Source of the DNA: Ampelocalamus luodianensis
Lineage: Eukaryota; Streptophyta; Magnoliopsida; Poales; Poaceae
Length of the DNA: 64,000 bases
Direction of reading: 5' to 3'
Assembly: GCA_036346255.1 (NCBI GenBank)
Contig: CM070619.1
Span: forward strand, 25,426,342 to 25,490,341
A program made the position numbers and the translations under genes. The notes beneath the pieces are model-generated. The model was not told where the DNA came from and did not search any database. It saw nothing but the letters and a program-made list of their open reading frames with translations. Positions 1 through 11,700 of the stretch are shown here, piece after piece (the first letter of the stretch is position 1; each line of letters opens with the position of its first letter).

Positions 1-395
1 GCCGAGTCATTGGAGCACATCTTCGGGCTAGCAGGTAAGATCATCTTGCTTGCTTAGGTAACGTCCTTTTCGCCATGATTACGTTTGTAACGTAATGCTT
101 CGCAGGAACGGCTTGAGAGGATGATTCATTGTTGCAAGACGATGCAGGCCTATCGGCACCCCTCGAGGACTTCTTCAGGGACCCGCGTGACACCCAGTTT
201 TCCTTGGAGGCTTCTGAATTATACGATGCACCGGGATCGACCCAGCCGAAGCAGGACCAGCCCCTCGCGACACCACTTTAGGCTACTCACTTGGGTCAGT
301 TAGTCAGGCATCCTAACCCTCTAACGTACTCGGACCATCGACGGGTGAGGCCCGGGGCGACACGCAGGGTGCGCCCCAAGAGGGGACACCAGTAG
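1..395 (+). pseudogene. 3' end of an unrecognised, probably transposon-derived coding region
   Basis: A reading frame runs from about 120 to 395 with one internal TAG at 279-281. It has the composition of a real protein tail, with phrases such as LEDFFRDPRDTQFSLEAS and GQLVRHPNPLTYSDHRR. A possible upstream exon piece at 1-35 (reading SLEHIFGLA) ends at gtaag, and a gcag acceptor precedes the frame near 104, but the frames do not join cleanly. I do not recognise the family. The style resembles C-termini of transposon-linked grass proteins, which is only an impression. The window edge cuts the 5' part. Confidence 0.3.
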
Positions 396-518
396 ATATT
401 TGTTTCTCTAAATATCAGTAATGGTAGCCATGTAAATACTAATTTGTGTGCAACTATTATTATGGTAGTCTCGTGTTTCGATATCTCTTTTTCTTCTTAA
501 AAACCGTGAGACATGTCC
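396..518. other. AT-rich spacer, nothing recognised
   Basis: About 120 bp follow the stop codon of the first frame. I see no repeat, ORF or motif here. Confidence 0.3.
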
Positions 519-735
519 AGACGAGCCAACTTTTCAGGACGACGTGACCAGATGAGCTAGCTTTTCAAGACGATGTGACCCGATGAGTCAGCATTTTAGA
601 ACGACGTGACCAGACGAGCTAGCTTTTTAGGACGATATGACTCGACGAGCTAGCTTTTTAGGACGAATTGACTAGACGAGCTAGCTTTTTAGGACGATGT
701 GACCCGACGAGTTAACTTTTTACAATGACGTGGCC
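519..735. repeat. Tandem repeat, seven copies of a 31-bp unit
   Basis: Seven consecutive units of exactly 31 bp run without indels. The core of each unit is gacgagctagctttttagg followed by acgatgtgacc. The first base of the unit is A or C. Units differ from one another by a few substitutions. The array ends about 70 bp before a TATA box, so it sits where promoter repeats would be. Confidence 0.9.
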
Positions 736-802
736 AACAGACGTGAAACGCATCCACACAACATCGCAATGGAGCCCCTGCTACAGCTGCATTCGCTCTA
801 GT

Positions 803-810
803 TATAAATA
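803..810 (+). promoter_or_regulatory. TATA box upstream of the zf-GRF ORF
   Basis: The octamer tataaata is a canonical plant TATA box. It lies between the 31-bp repeats and an ORF-bearing region, so transcription could start near 835-840. No other promoter element is recognised. Confidence 0.45.
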
Positions 811-1054
811 CAACGCTACTCAGCTAGCAACTCCGCACCAACAACACTAATTAGAAAACACGGACAATGAAAAAGAATGGGAGAAAATCCGCAAGCTTTT
901 GAAGGACTGGGTGTCTCCCCATGAGACCGCCGCTCGCCATCATGCGGCTAGTCAGCAGCCTTTCACACACTAAACTTTTTCGAAGCTGGTGGATCTGAGG
1001 AAGCTGTCTCGTAGTACGCCCAACGATTCTGGGTCGAGTCGCGGCCCCCCACCT

Positions 1055-1579
1055 ATGCCCACTGAACGCCCTCTAGAAGGGCCCCCGATAGGGGTGGCGC
1101 CACCCCTATGCTGGTGTCAAGACGCCTGCAAGTGCGTCAAATCAACCGACGAGTGGACCATTGGTCAGCGCTATTGGTGTTGCCTAAACTACGGTGTGGA
1201 CTACCCTGACCGCAGGTTCGACACGCAGAGCCACAAGCGGTCGGTAATGAAATCGCATTTCGGTGTACACTACTGTTTTTCTTCCCGTAACGGCGTAACC
1301 AAGTCTCTCTACCCACCTCAGTCTCCACCGCGCCTATACGACTTCAGCCAGTGGATCGACGACAAGATCCACCTCTACAACATGTGGTGGTTGCTGACAC
1401 GAAAGAGCTGGGCCAGAGAGGATATCGAGACCCGTGAAAGGCACATCGAAGAGTTGCAGGCTGAGGAGGCCGAGCAGGGCAGGCGCGATAGGCTACGCGA
1501 GGAGCAGGAGCGCGAGCATATCAAAGCGACGGAGGCGAGGGGCGAGAAGAAGAGGCCATCGCGGCGAGCTAAGGCGTAG
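1055..1579 (+). pseudogene. Degenerate zf-GRF zinc-finger protein with coiled-coil tail
   Basis: The product is 174 aa from the first in-frame ATG. The same frame is open upstream (851-970 and 974-1054) but is broken by TAA at 971-973, which suggests a longer ancestral protein. Residues about 18-30 hold CWCQDACK, then GQRYWCCLNY, and after an insert DFSQWID. This is the order of a GRF-type zinc finger, which normally has four ligands. The last expected cysteine, just before DFSQW, reads Tyr. A charged, Glu/Arg-rich helix with coiled-coil character fills the C-terminus, followed by a KKRPSRRAK tail. Many grass proteins of this layout are linked to transposons. With the lost ligand and the upstream stop I treat it as a decayed gene. 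No partner gene is evident. Confidence 0.5.
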
Positions 1580-2589
1580 GTGATGAGTACAACGCCGAGT
1601 GGGCGCAGGGCAAATGGCCACGTTCCATCTGATGAGTTCTACCTCTTCGTCCATATATCCTATGTATTTCTATTTCTCTAAAGGCATGCGTGTACTGTAC
1701 TCGGTTCGTTAGCCTGCGTGTCATGTAAACCCCTTGTCCGATCAAATGTCGTGTTGTTATCGTTGCATCATTTCCCCAAAGTTCTCCAAGTGAGTTGTGT
1801 TGCCGCTATTTCTTCTAGCTCATTCGTACATTACAGTCCTACATGTCGTCAAAATCACTATTGGTCATCTCATCAGCCAAACATCGTGTATGAATTCTCG
1901 GACGCATTGTAATATTACATAGCTTCGTAATTACGAATCATTGATACCTCAATCGTCCTCAAAAAAATCTTTAAAAAATCACCACACTAGAACAACACAC
2001 GACGATCACAAAATCATATTGTCAGTTTAACACATTTAAATGCGTTGAAATTCTACAAAAATAACAAACGAAGCAACTTGTTTAGAGTTTCACTTCCATC
2101 GCGAGATGAAAGCGGTGTAAACAACCTTCGCCAGTTCAATGGCGGATAGAACTATCGCAGTTCAACCGTGGCGAGTGGTCGGGTCGTGTCGCGATTCAAC
2201 TCGCGATAGGTTACTATCGCTAGTTAACAGGCGACAGGCATATATTTTTGTAATTTTTTGGAACGACTATTATTTTTGTAATTATCTTTTAAAATAATAT
2301 TATTTAAAAAAAATTCCTCCGGTGAGTGTAATTTTGATGCAACAACACTTTTGTTGTCCACCAACAAATGAACACCACAGGATAATTCAAACTAGAAAAC
2401 CCAGCCTAGGGTCGGCGGTCGACGTGGCTGGTGCGCAGCGGCACAGCGGCAGCCAGGAAACCGATGGCCGTTATCCCCCAGGGCTCCCCCGCCCTACAAA
2501 AACCCACCGAACCCAACCCCAGCCACCCGCCGCGGCAGCATCCCCACCCCGGCACCCCCACATCACTCCACTTCTCCACCGCTCCAGCC
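1580..2589. other. Intergenic region and TypA upstream region
   Basis: About 1 kb lacks a supportable gene. Around 2125-2235 there is a stretch of short imperfect inverted and direct repeats of the kind actatcgc / gcgatag, possibly a MITE remnant. From about 2400 the sequence becomes GC-rich, as expected for the promoter and 5' UTR of the gene starting at 2590. A weak TATA-like ctacaaaaac lies near 2495. Confidence 0.4.
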
Positions 2590-2794
2590 ATGCAGATGCA
2601 GACCATCACCCTCCGCGCCGCCCCCTCCGCCCGCCGCCTCGCGCCGCCGGCCAGCCCTTCGAGCCTCTCCGCCGGCCGATGCCTCCTCCTGCGGCCTCCT
2701 ACTTCCCTCCGCCGCCGGAGGCCCCGCTCCCTCAGGGCCTCGGCCTCCCTCGAGCAGGAGGTCAAGGAACGCGCCGGCTCCCCGTCTCCCTCCG
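2590..2794 (+). CDS. TypA: TypA exon 1: transit peptide
   Basis: It encodes about 68 residues rich in Ala, Ser, Pro and Arg with almost no acidic residues until EQEVKER, typical of a stromal targeting peptide. The start is the first of two nearby ATGs (2590 and 2596). It ends in phase 1 at a gtaaat donor. Confidence 0.88.
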
Positions 2795-5700
2795 GTAAAT
2801 AAAGTCTTGCTCTTTTGGTTGCTTCCTACTTGCTCGGCACGATTGGGAATCCCAATTCAGCGAGGCGACGGTGGTCTTATCCTACTAGGATGGGCGTTGC
2901 GTTCGGGATTAGTGTGTTTGGGCTTTGGGGTAGTTCGTGTGATTGTGCCAGTGCGCGTGCGAGGCTGCTGAGTTCCTTGTAAGTGATCTAGCAGAGAGTG
3001 TGAATGCTGGTTTTGTTGTGCCGATCAGTTTTTTAACACTATCACCGCGCCATTGAACTGAAATGAGCTTGTAATGTGTAAGTGGTGTAGGTGACTTTGT
3101 ATGTCTGGTTCCAATGTTTTCTGGTCTGAATTATTGGCAGAGTGAAGCAACCTGTAGGTGGTACGAGTGGTTCTGTTTGCTCCCTTTACTTTAGAGTTCG
3201 GTAGGCACACAGCATTTCTGTCCAGTGCAGGCGTGCAGCAATCATGGCTTTACAAGCTGATAGCTTGCAAGCAACGAATGATTGAGGTGTAAGGTCTTGA
3301 CAGTATGTTAAATTTGATTATTGCTGGCCAGCCTTGCCTATTAGATTGGATTTTGTCGAAATAGTTGTTTATGCAAAACACAACATTTTAGCCGCACAAA
3401 TACCATACCACAGAACAACTGCTTGATTTCCAAAAGTTTCTTTATGAGATTTTTCTACGCATATTGACTTCCCTTTATTTATATTGAAACGATGCCAATT
3501 TGTATATTTTCTTCACTGGATTATTCAGCAGGAAAGAGTAGTCAGACAACTAGAAGAGATGTGAGGAATATAGCAATTGTTGCTCATGTAGATCATGGAA
3601 AGACAACGTTGGTGGATTCAATGTTAAGGCAAGCCAAGGTACATTCTAGAAATTTCTTGTGCTTTGTGAGATTAATTTATTACGAACAACTGACTGCAAA
3701 TTGAATCTCTCTGCCACGCAAGCTATACCGAGAAGGCAAGCACGTATATATTGCAATTGTAGCGATAGTTCTTCACAACTATTGCCAGTTGCCACCCTAT
3801 CGTTCCATTTGCTTCCTTGTTTCTCTCCATCTTTTGCAGTATCTTAATTGTCATTTATTTATGGGAAAATTGCAAATAACCCCTAGAAGTCAGCCAGAGT
3901 TTGATTTACCCCCTCCTGTTAAGGATATAAGGGTATTAGTGGTATTTCCTATTGTATTAGGGTTTAGACTGTGTCCCTTTGTACCCTATATATATTGCCT
4001 ATTGGGCCTCTTCAATATACACACAATATTCATAACATGGTATCAGAGCAAAGGTTAGGGTTTACTGTAGCCGCTGTCGCCTAGCCTCTCGTCGCCTTCG
4101 CTGCCGCTACCCTCGGGAGGAGCTTTCTCCACTCCCGGGGGCGGTCTCCTCCTCTCGGCGTGCTCGTCGCCTACGGGGCCGTCGCCGTTCGCTCTCTGTG
4201 GACGTGCGCGGTGTTTGTCGAGGCCTACCTCGACTCGCCGCTTTGGATCTGCGAAGGATGAGGCTGCCTCATCTTCTAGCTCCTCCACGCCAACCGCATC
4301 CCCATGGCCCTGGTGGCTTTCCTTGCCGACCACGACCTCGCCTTCGGCATCGACTTGTGCGACCTCGAGCTCCCCGCTGGATCCGGTGTTGCGAGCCCTT
4401 CGGCGGATCCGGTCGGATGCCGACGGATCGACCCGCGCCGCTTTGGATCAAGTCGTCTCGCCGGATTTGGGAGCCCTTGCGCGCACCGGCGTCCTCTCCC
4501 GCTAGCGCCCGCTGGGCTCTCTCCGGATTGCCGAGAGCTCATCGCAGGACGCCCGCGATCGTCTTGCGCCGACGCATCTCTCGATGACCACATCAAGCCG
4601 CTTGGCGGCTGGCGGATCTGGCGTACCGCCACCCGCGAGCGCTGCTGCTCGGTTGGATTCGCTACCGCTTCTCGGGCGCCGCCGGCGCAGTGCCTCATGG
4701 CACTCGTGGCCACTTCTTGTGTGGCTTCTCGCCGGCTTGTCCCTTGATCGGACGCGAGTCTTCTGGCGCTAGGAGGGAGGGTCGTACTAAGATGAGGAGC
4801 GGGTCTTCTGTTGTCGGTGGAGTGAGTTCAATGGCAACTTTTTATTGCATCATTTATTGGGCTGCTGATGGTGCTATTGATTGTGATGCTACAAGCTTTA
4901 TTGGTGGTTGGATGTGGAGATTGGGTCTGGTCAGCTACTGCTATTTCCGGTTACACTCGTCTGCTGCTGCAAGTATCTGCTGCTAGCTATCCTTTGAGTC
5001 CGTTTTATTTGTGTCGTTTCTTCCGCTGCGTCCATCCAAGTCCGTCATACTTTATCTTTGAGTTCGTCTAAGCCATGCGAGTCCACAAATTTATTGTCAG
5101 TCATAGAAACATAGGAATTTCGTTGCATGATAGCAACCACTGCTCTTTTCTTCGAGCCACTGCAGATCTGCCGCCCCAAGCTTTTAAGGCCGCTGCACTT
5201 CTTCCACACTGCGTCTCCAGTGTACTTCTTGTGCATTGCGCCGCGCTTCTTCTGCACTGCGTCTCCATTACTCTTCTTGTGCATTGCGCTGCGCTTCTTT
5301 TGCACTGTGCATCTATTGCGCTTCTGTGTATTGCGTCTCTCTTGCGCTTCCTGTGCACTGCGTCTTTATTGCGCTTCCTGTGCACTGCGTCTCTATTGCG
5401 CTTCTGTGTACTGCGTCTCTCTTGCGCTTCCTGTGCACTGCGTCTCTATTGCGCTTCCTGTGCCTTGCGCCATTGCCGTCTTGAGCTTTGATCTACGCCG
5501 CCATGCTTCTATCTATTCCTATTCGACTTGACAGTTTTCTCTTTTTGTCGGTTTCATCATCTTCTTCGTCATGTTGTCACAGTCGACTTTGCTCCTGCAC
5601 ATTGTGTTTTATGGGCTGTCGCGGGACCTTGGATGGGAGGAGATCTTTTATCGACATATTTTTCAAGAGCTGCATGCTACGACGACATTATCAAGACTCG

Positions 5701-8700
5701 GACTTTGGATTTTCCATATTTTAGTGTCAACCCTTTTCAAATGCAATGCTATTGCATACGCCTTGCATTTGAGGGGGGGTGTTAAGGATATAAGGGTATT
5801 AGTGGTATTTCCTATTGTATTAGGGTTTAGACTGTGTCCCTTTGTACCCTATATATATTGCCCATTGGGCCTCTTCAATATACACACAATATTCATAACA
5901 CCTACAAGTACTTTTGTGGTGCATGCCCCCCTATATGTGCATAGTTGTTTGATATCCCCCCTGGCACCATCTTTTCCGCTAACTCGGATGTTTTTTGTTG
6001 TTGATGTGGACTCCGTTGCACTGGTCTGAGGTGTTCTAGTGTGGCCCATGGGGTTAAGTTGCATAGCTCGGATCTGGTTGGGTGAACGGGATGAAGCGTT
6101 CATGTTCCTTTCCCTCTTTTAGACGAGTCGAATCAAGACATGGGAATGCGGCAAACGAGGGCTGAACCGGTTGGAGTGATATGGCATGGGTTTAATTAAC
6201 TAACCATGTTGCACATAGTCCATAGCCGAGGTGGCATACCACGAAGTCCACGTCAATAAAAAAAACAGCTGAGTGAATTGGAAGGGGGAAGCTGGGGGCA
6301 TATCAAACATGTGCCACAAAAGTACTTGTAGGGGGTTACATCAAACTCCGGCTGACTTCTGGGGGGTTATTTGCAATTTTCCCTTTATTATTGAGAGTGA
6401 TGGTGCACCTATGTTGGCTGAAGTCTTAACATCATTATGTTTATGAGTGTTTATAGGCTGGTTTGGGCGGATTGGTTTTACTTGGTTTGGCTGGGTGGTC
6501 AATTATTGTTTGCTGTTGTTCAGTTTGGTAGTTTAATAGAATTGCTTCTAACACAAACATGGTGAGTTAGCATTGGATGATATATGTTGTTTCTCTATCA
6601 TCTGGGGACTCTGACATATTAATTGACTTGTTGTAAAAATATAGCAAAAAAATACTATTGAAAACTTATGCTGATTTCTGTTGAAACAATATTTGTTGTG
6701 ATAACTGATGGGGGTACGGGTCCGACGACCGAAGGTAGGGCGCTCGCCCTCATCTAACCGCCAACAAGGCTCTTCCCTGTCGAGGTAGCGAGGCGCTGAG
6801 GCCTGATTAGCCAGGGAGGCGAGGGATCGCCCTCCAAGCTCGACGTGACTCTTCCCGACGAACAAGGAGGCTCTGATCTTTAGTCAACCAGTTAGGGACT
6901 AACTTTGTTTATTTCTTTGCTTGATTGATAATGGATACATGCTATCCCTTTTATAGGGACGACCCGACTTGACCCTTAAGAAATAATCTATAAGGAAATT
7001 TATCTCTAACAATCCAATCTAATAATAACTTGCCTAACTAATAGATACTACCAAACACCTAACAAATAGATTCCTAAATAGCAAACGCCTAATACGCGTC
7101 TTTGCTACAAGACACGCGGCGCTATAGTGCACCCATGCTACAAGATTGCGGGTATTGTACCATAACATTACACCTCGCGGCAAGGCGGCTCGTCCTCGAG
7201 TGCGGTGGTACCACGTTGAAGTCCTTGGTGGCCCGTGTTGATGAGAAGGTACGATGATGATGTCGCTTCACGTGGACGAGGATCAACGAAGCTCCAATGG
7301 ACAACAGTCATGTTGTCGAGTAAGACCTTCTGCTCTTCACTGGTAGTCTTCAACTTATCCAAGAGAGATGGTGCAGCACCGGAAGCCATGGTGAGTGGCT
7401 CTGATACCAAATGTTGTGATAACTGTTGGGGTACGGGTCCGAGGACCGAAGGTAGGGTGCTCGTCCTCATCTAACCGCCAACAAGGCTCTTCTCTGTCGA
7501 GGTAGCGAGGCTCTGAGGCCTGATTAGCCAGGGAGGCGAGGGATTGCCCTCCAAGCTCGACGGGACTCTTCCCGACGAACAAGGAGGCTCTGATCTTTAG
7601 CCAACCGAACTTTGTTTATTTCTTTGCTTGATTGATAATGGATACATGCTATCCCTTTTATAGGGACGACCCGACTTGACCCCTAAGAAATAATCTATAA
7701 GGAAATTTATCTCTAACAATCCAATCTAATAATAACTTGCCTAACTAATAGATACTACCAAACACCTAACAAATAGATTCCTAAATAGCAAACACGCTTA
7801 ATACGTCTTTGCTCTGATGCAGCGCGCGCTATAGTGCACTGCGCTACAAGACTTTCTTGTGTATTGTACCATAACATTACACCCCTCGCGCAGGCAGCTC
7901 GTCCTCAGTGCGGTGGTGACCAGTTGAAGTCCTTGGTGGCCCGTGTTGATGAAGGTACGATGATGATGTCGCTTCACGTGGGCGAGGATCAGCGAAGCTC
8001 CAATGGACAACGATCATGTTGTCGAGTAAGACCTTCTGCTCTTCACTGGTAGTCTTCAACTTATCCAAGAGAGATGGTGCAGCACCGGAAGTCATGGTGA
8101 GTGGCTCTGATACCAAATGTTGTGATAACTGTTGGGGTACGGGTCCGAGGACCGAAGGTAGGGTGCTCGCCCTCATCTAACCGCCAACAAGGCTCTTCCC
8201 TGTCGAGGTAGTGAGGCTCTGAGGCCTGATTAGCCAGGGAGGCGAGGGATCGCCCTCCAAACTCGACGGGACTCTTCCTGACGAACAAGGAGGCTCTGAT
8301 CTTTAGCCAACCGGTTAGGGACTAACTTTGTTTATTTCTTTGCTTGATTGATAATGGATACATACTATCCTTTTTATAGGGACGACCCGACTTGACCCCT
8401 AAGAAATAATCTATAAGGAAATTTATCTCTAACAATCCAATCTAATAATAACTTGCCTAACTAATAGATACTACCAAACACCTAACAAATAGATTCCTAA
8501 ATAGCAAACCTGCCTAATACCCGTGCTGCTACAGTATGCGCGGCGCTATAGTGCATCTGTGCTACAGTACTTTCGCGGGTATTGTACCATAACAATATTC
8601 TTTCCATAATCATCTATATACATATTTAGAAGTTAGAACTAAAGATTGATATACAAGTAAGTCTCCGAATTGAGAGGCATAAGTACATAAAAACGGATAA

Positions 8701-11700
8701 ACCAAACTCTGATCTTACTTTCCAATTACGTGGTGAAGTGATGATGTATTGTTTGTGAATATACGATACTAGAATTTTTGTTTTACACTGTGTCTACAAG
8801 CTGAGAAACAACAATATTTTACCACTGCCAGCCCTGTAAAATCCATATTGATTGTGCTGGGTATGCTCAATTCGCAGAGGCTCATAGCTGGTCTACAAAC
8901 TGCTACTATTCAAACACCTAAAACCTGTTATTTAGTATTATTCACTTTTGGTTGGGTTGGTTTCATAGTATATCTGGAATTCTGGACCTTTTGGTTGCTT
9001 TTCTTCAATATGTGTCCTTTCCTCTATGAATCAAAACTAATGCCTTGTGACACAAGATTGCAGGCATTTATTACAACTGTGATCAGATAAATTATATACT
9101 ATTTGTGGAACTTATTTGCGTTGAATCACCATGTTGTAGCAAATTATTAGTGTGTTTACAGTGAAATGTTTCCCTTGTACTCTGACTGTTTACCTTATGC
9201 AGGTCTTCCGAGATAATCAAGTTGTGCAGGAAAGAATAATGGACTCAAATGATCTCGAGAGGGAAAGAGGAATCACTATACTTAGCAAAAACACATCAAT
9301 AACTTATAAGGGTAGTAAAATCAATATAATTGATACTCCTGGACATTCAGATTTTGGCGGGGAGGTGGAACGTGTTCTAAACATGGTGGAAGGAGTTCTC
9401 CTAGTGGTACTATCTACTACTTGCCTTTATTCTTTTCTAAAAATTGGCATCTTTCTCATTCAATGCTTAAGTTATTTTTGGGCTCAGACACACCCATTCG
9501 ACTTCTTATTTGCTTTACTGTGGTTAGTTGTTCAGAACATATTGTGATGCTATCACATACATATTCAGCTAAATATTGTATAGTTTGTACTCACAATGCA
9601 TGTACCATTATGTTATGCATGTGGGGTATTAATTCCATATTCCACCGCATGTTACTCAAGTTCCTATCAAACTGATTTTCCAAACAGTGTACTAACGTGA
9701 ATTGAGGAAACAAGGCTAAGATCATGTGATTAATTAAAGCTGCTCTGTTATGTAGGTTGATTCTGTAGAGGGGCCTATGCCACAGACAAGATTTGTTCTG
9801 AAGAAAGCTCTAGAATTTGGGCATGCTGTTGTGGTAGTAGTAAACAAGATTGACAGACCTTCTGCTCGCCCAGAGTTTGTGGTTAATTCAACATTTGAGC
9901 TATTTATTGAATTAAATGCAACCGATGAACAGGTAAAAGAGTTGTTCGTTTGATTTACTCATTTGGAGTATCAGCAATGGTCATATCCTAGTCCTCATGT
10001 TCTTGTTTTATTGCAACATGTCAGTGTGATTTCCAAACAGTCTATGCAAGTGGCATCAAAGGAAAGGCTGGGCTATCTCCAGATAATTTGGCTGATGATC
10101 TTGGACCCCTTTTTGAGGCTATTCTTAGATGCATACCAGAGCCACGCATTGAGAAAGATGGTGCCCTGCAATTGCTTGTGAGTTATAAACCTTTCTGTTT
10201 GTATTTCAACTTATTGTTTATCATTTGCTGTGTTTGATTTGTATTGTTTGGTTGATGCTGGATTACGTTCACACATTACTGATTTCATGGGTGTGGTCTA
10301 TGCCTAGGGTTTTCTATCCATGTATTTATTCTCCTTCTTTTGCAGTCATTTTGATAATTTCTTTAGAAGTTCCTCTAATGGTTGTTTCCATCTTGCAATA
10401 ATAGATTTTATCTCACAAATGACAAATGGTCCCTCCTAAACTGTGGTACTACAGTTTCTTTTCTGGTTTGTTTGTTACTGGTATTTTCTTCTATGGTGAA
10501 GCTTTAACTTTGAGATGCTTAAATGCATGCAACCGGAAGGAACAAGGTTATCCTAAGATGCTGAAAGCTATGTCATGGACATTAAGTTATGTATTTTTGT
10601 TAGAGATGACTGAAATCTGATATCCACAATTAATAAAGAAACAATTCTCACTCTTACCATGATTCGTGTTCACAACCAAGGATCAAGAAACTGGTACTGG
10701 GCAAAATCCCGCCGGGAGGCCGTCATCCCATTACCAGCCGGTAACCGGAAATCTCGGGAAAAACTCGGTCGAAATTCGTCTGAATAAATTTGAATTTGGG
10801 ATCTAACCACCTGGATTTTGAATTTGAATTTTAAGAATTCCGGCTAGGATTTTGGATCCCGGTCCCCACCAGTAAATCCGGTAACCGCCGGTTACCGGCT
10901 GGGATTTTGATCCCTAATCACAACTCAGATCACAATAACTGATGTCACATGCACATTTACTCATATTTCTATTGCATGTATGCCATTGGTAATTTGAAGT
11001 CACAGAAACACACCAAGCACAAAATATGAGTACCATAGGTATTTTGTTGCTTCTCGCATTGCTTTCTTCTTTTTCATTAAAAAGCTCGAGTTGTCTTCTT
11101 CTGAACAATTTTTTGCTGAGGTGGTTGTCTGACTTCTCTGCATTTTTTGGTGGTCACAGGCTATATCAGCACTTATTTTTCAATGCTTTCAGCTCCATGT
11201 TAATTACATATTGCTGTCTGATATGTAGGTATCTAACACTGAATATGATGAGCATAAAGGAAGAATAGCTATTGGACGACTGCATGCAGGAGAACTGCAG
11301 CGAGGCATGGAAGTGAAGGTACGGATTAGCTCAACTTGTACTTGTTTCTTCATGATAGTGTAAACATCAATATTCGAATGAGAGATTAGAGAAAAGAAAT
11401 AGGTTATCAAGTAGCGTCATGGACAGGCACGACCAAAGGAGGGAACTAAATTCTTACTAATCTCTGTGCTCTAAACAGCAAAAAATATAAAATTACAATG
11501 AAGAGGTGTACAGTGTCTTATTGGATGTATGTTATGGACAATGTTATCCAGTTGATACCTCAAAGCAAATGAATTTCTTCAATGAGGCTATAGAGTATAG
11601 AGCAGTTTTTATGAGTATGTGGGGTGTCCTGATCTTATATTTGAGATTACCTCCTTTTGATTCATATCAAGTTTTCTAGACGAAGCCAATGAGTTAAGTA

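Larger units (their letters stand above)
3917..5900 (+). mobile_element. Non-autonomous LTR retroelement with 121-bp LTRs
   Basis: Direct repeats of 121 bp at 3917-4037 and 5780-5900 differ at one base. They start tgttaagg and end cataaca. A primer binding site tggtatcagagc (complement of initiator tRNA-Met) follows the left LTR at 4038. A G-rich polypurine tract (gaggggggg) precedes the right LTR. Flanks cctcc / cctac are a target duplication with one mismatch. The 1.74-kb interior encodes no gag or pol, so it must be mobilised in trans. It sits inside the inverted-repeat element. Confidence 0.88.
3863..6383. mobile_element. Inverted-repeat DNA element (MITE-like) split by an LTR element
   Basis: The two ends are inverted repeats: gggaaaattgcaaataaccc at 3863 pairs with its complement ending at 6383, and complementarity continues through the aagtcagcc / ggctgactt stretch. 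The 5-bp sequence tttat flanks both ends (3858-3862 and 6384-6388) as a target-site duplication. The inner part right of the LTR insertion (about 5906-6330) is itself partly self-complementary around acttttgtgg. It has no transposase. It lies in TypA intron 2. Confidence 0.8.
6695..8594 (-). mobile_element. Miniature LTR element (TRIM/SMART type) with three LTRs
   Basis: The order is LTR (6695-7167), interior (7168-7411), LTR (7412-7876), interior (7877-8117), LTR (8118-8594). Read on the - strand each LTR starts TGTTATGGTACAATACC and ends GTTATCACAACA. It is followed by the primer binding site TGGTATCAGAGCC. The identical 5-bp target duplication atatt lies at 6690-6694 and 8595-8599. The interiors are about 240 bp and encode no retroviral enzyme, only a short ORF. 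The three-LTR form is what LTR-to-LTR recombination between two copies yields. It lies in TypA intron 2, antisense to the gene. Confidence 0.9.

Noticed and set aside
519..735. CRISPR-like array
   Set aside because: Units are directly adjacent with no unique spacers, and the DNA is plant nuclear.
2406..2802. Long - strand and alternate + strand ORFs over the TypA first exon
   Set aside because: They are GC-driven shadows of the transit-peptide exon; only the frame joined to the conserved GTPase exons makes sense.
4038..4049. Possible tRNA-Met gene fragments at tggtatcagagc sites
   Set aside because: Each site is 10-13 bases directly beside an LTR; they are primer binding sites, with no cloverleaf sequence around them.
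4055..4772. Several overlapping Arg/Pro/Ser-rich ORFs of 80-150 codons
   Set aside because: They lie in the GC-rich interior of the non-autonomous 121-bp-LTR element, overlap in all frames and show no domain.
5045..5531. ORFs repeating LCTASLLRF-like or MHRKRNKDAVHRKR-like peptides
   Set aside because: They are translations of the 24-bp tandem repeat, which stays open in every frame.
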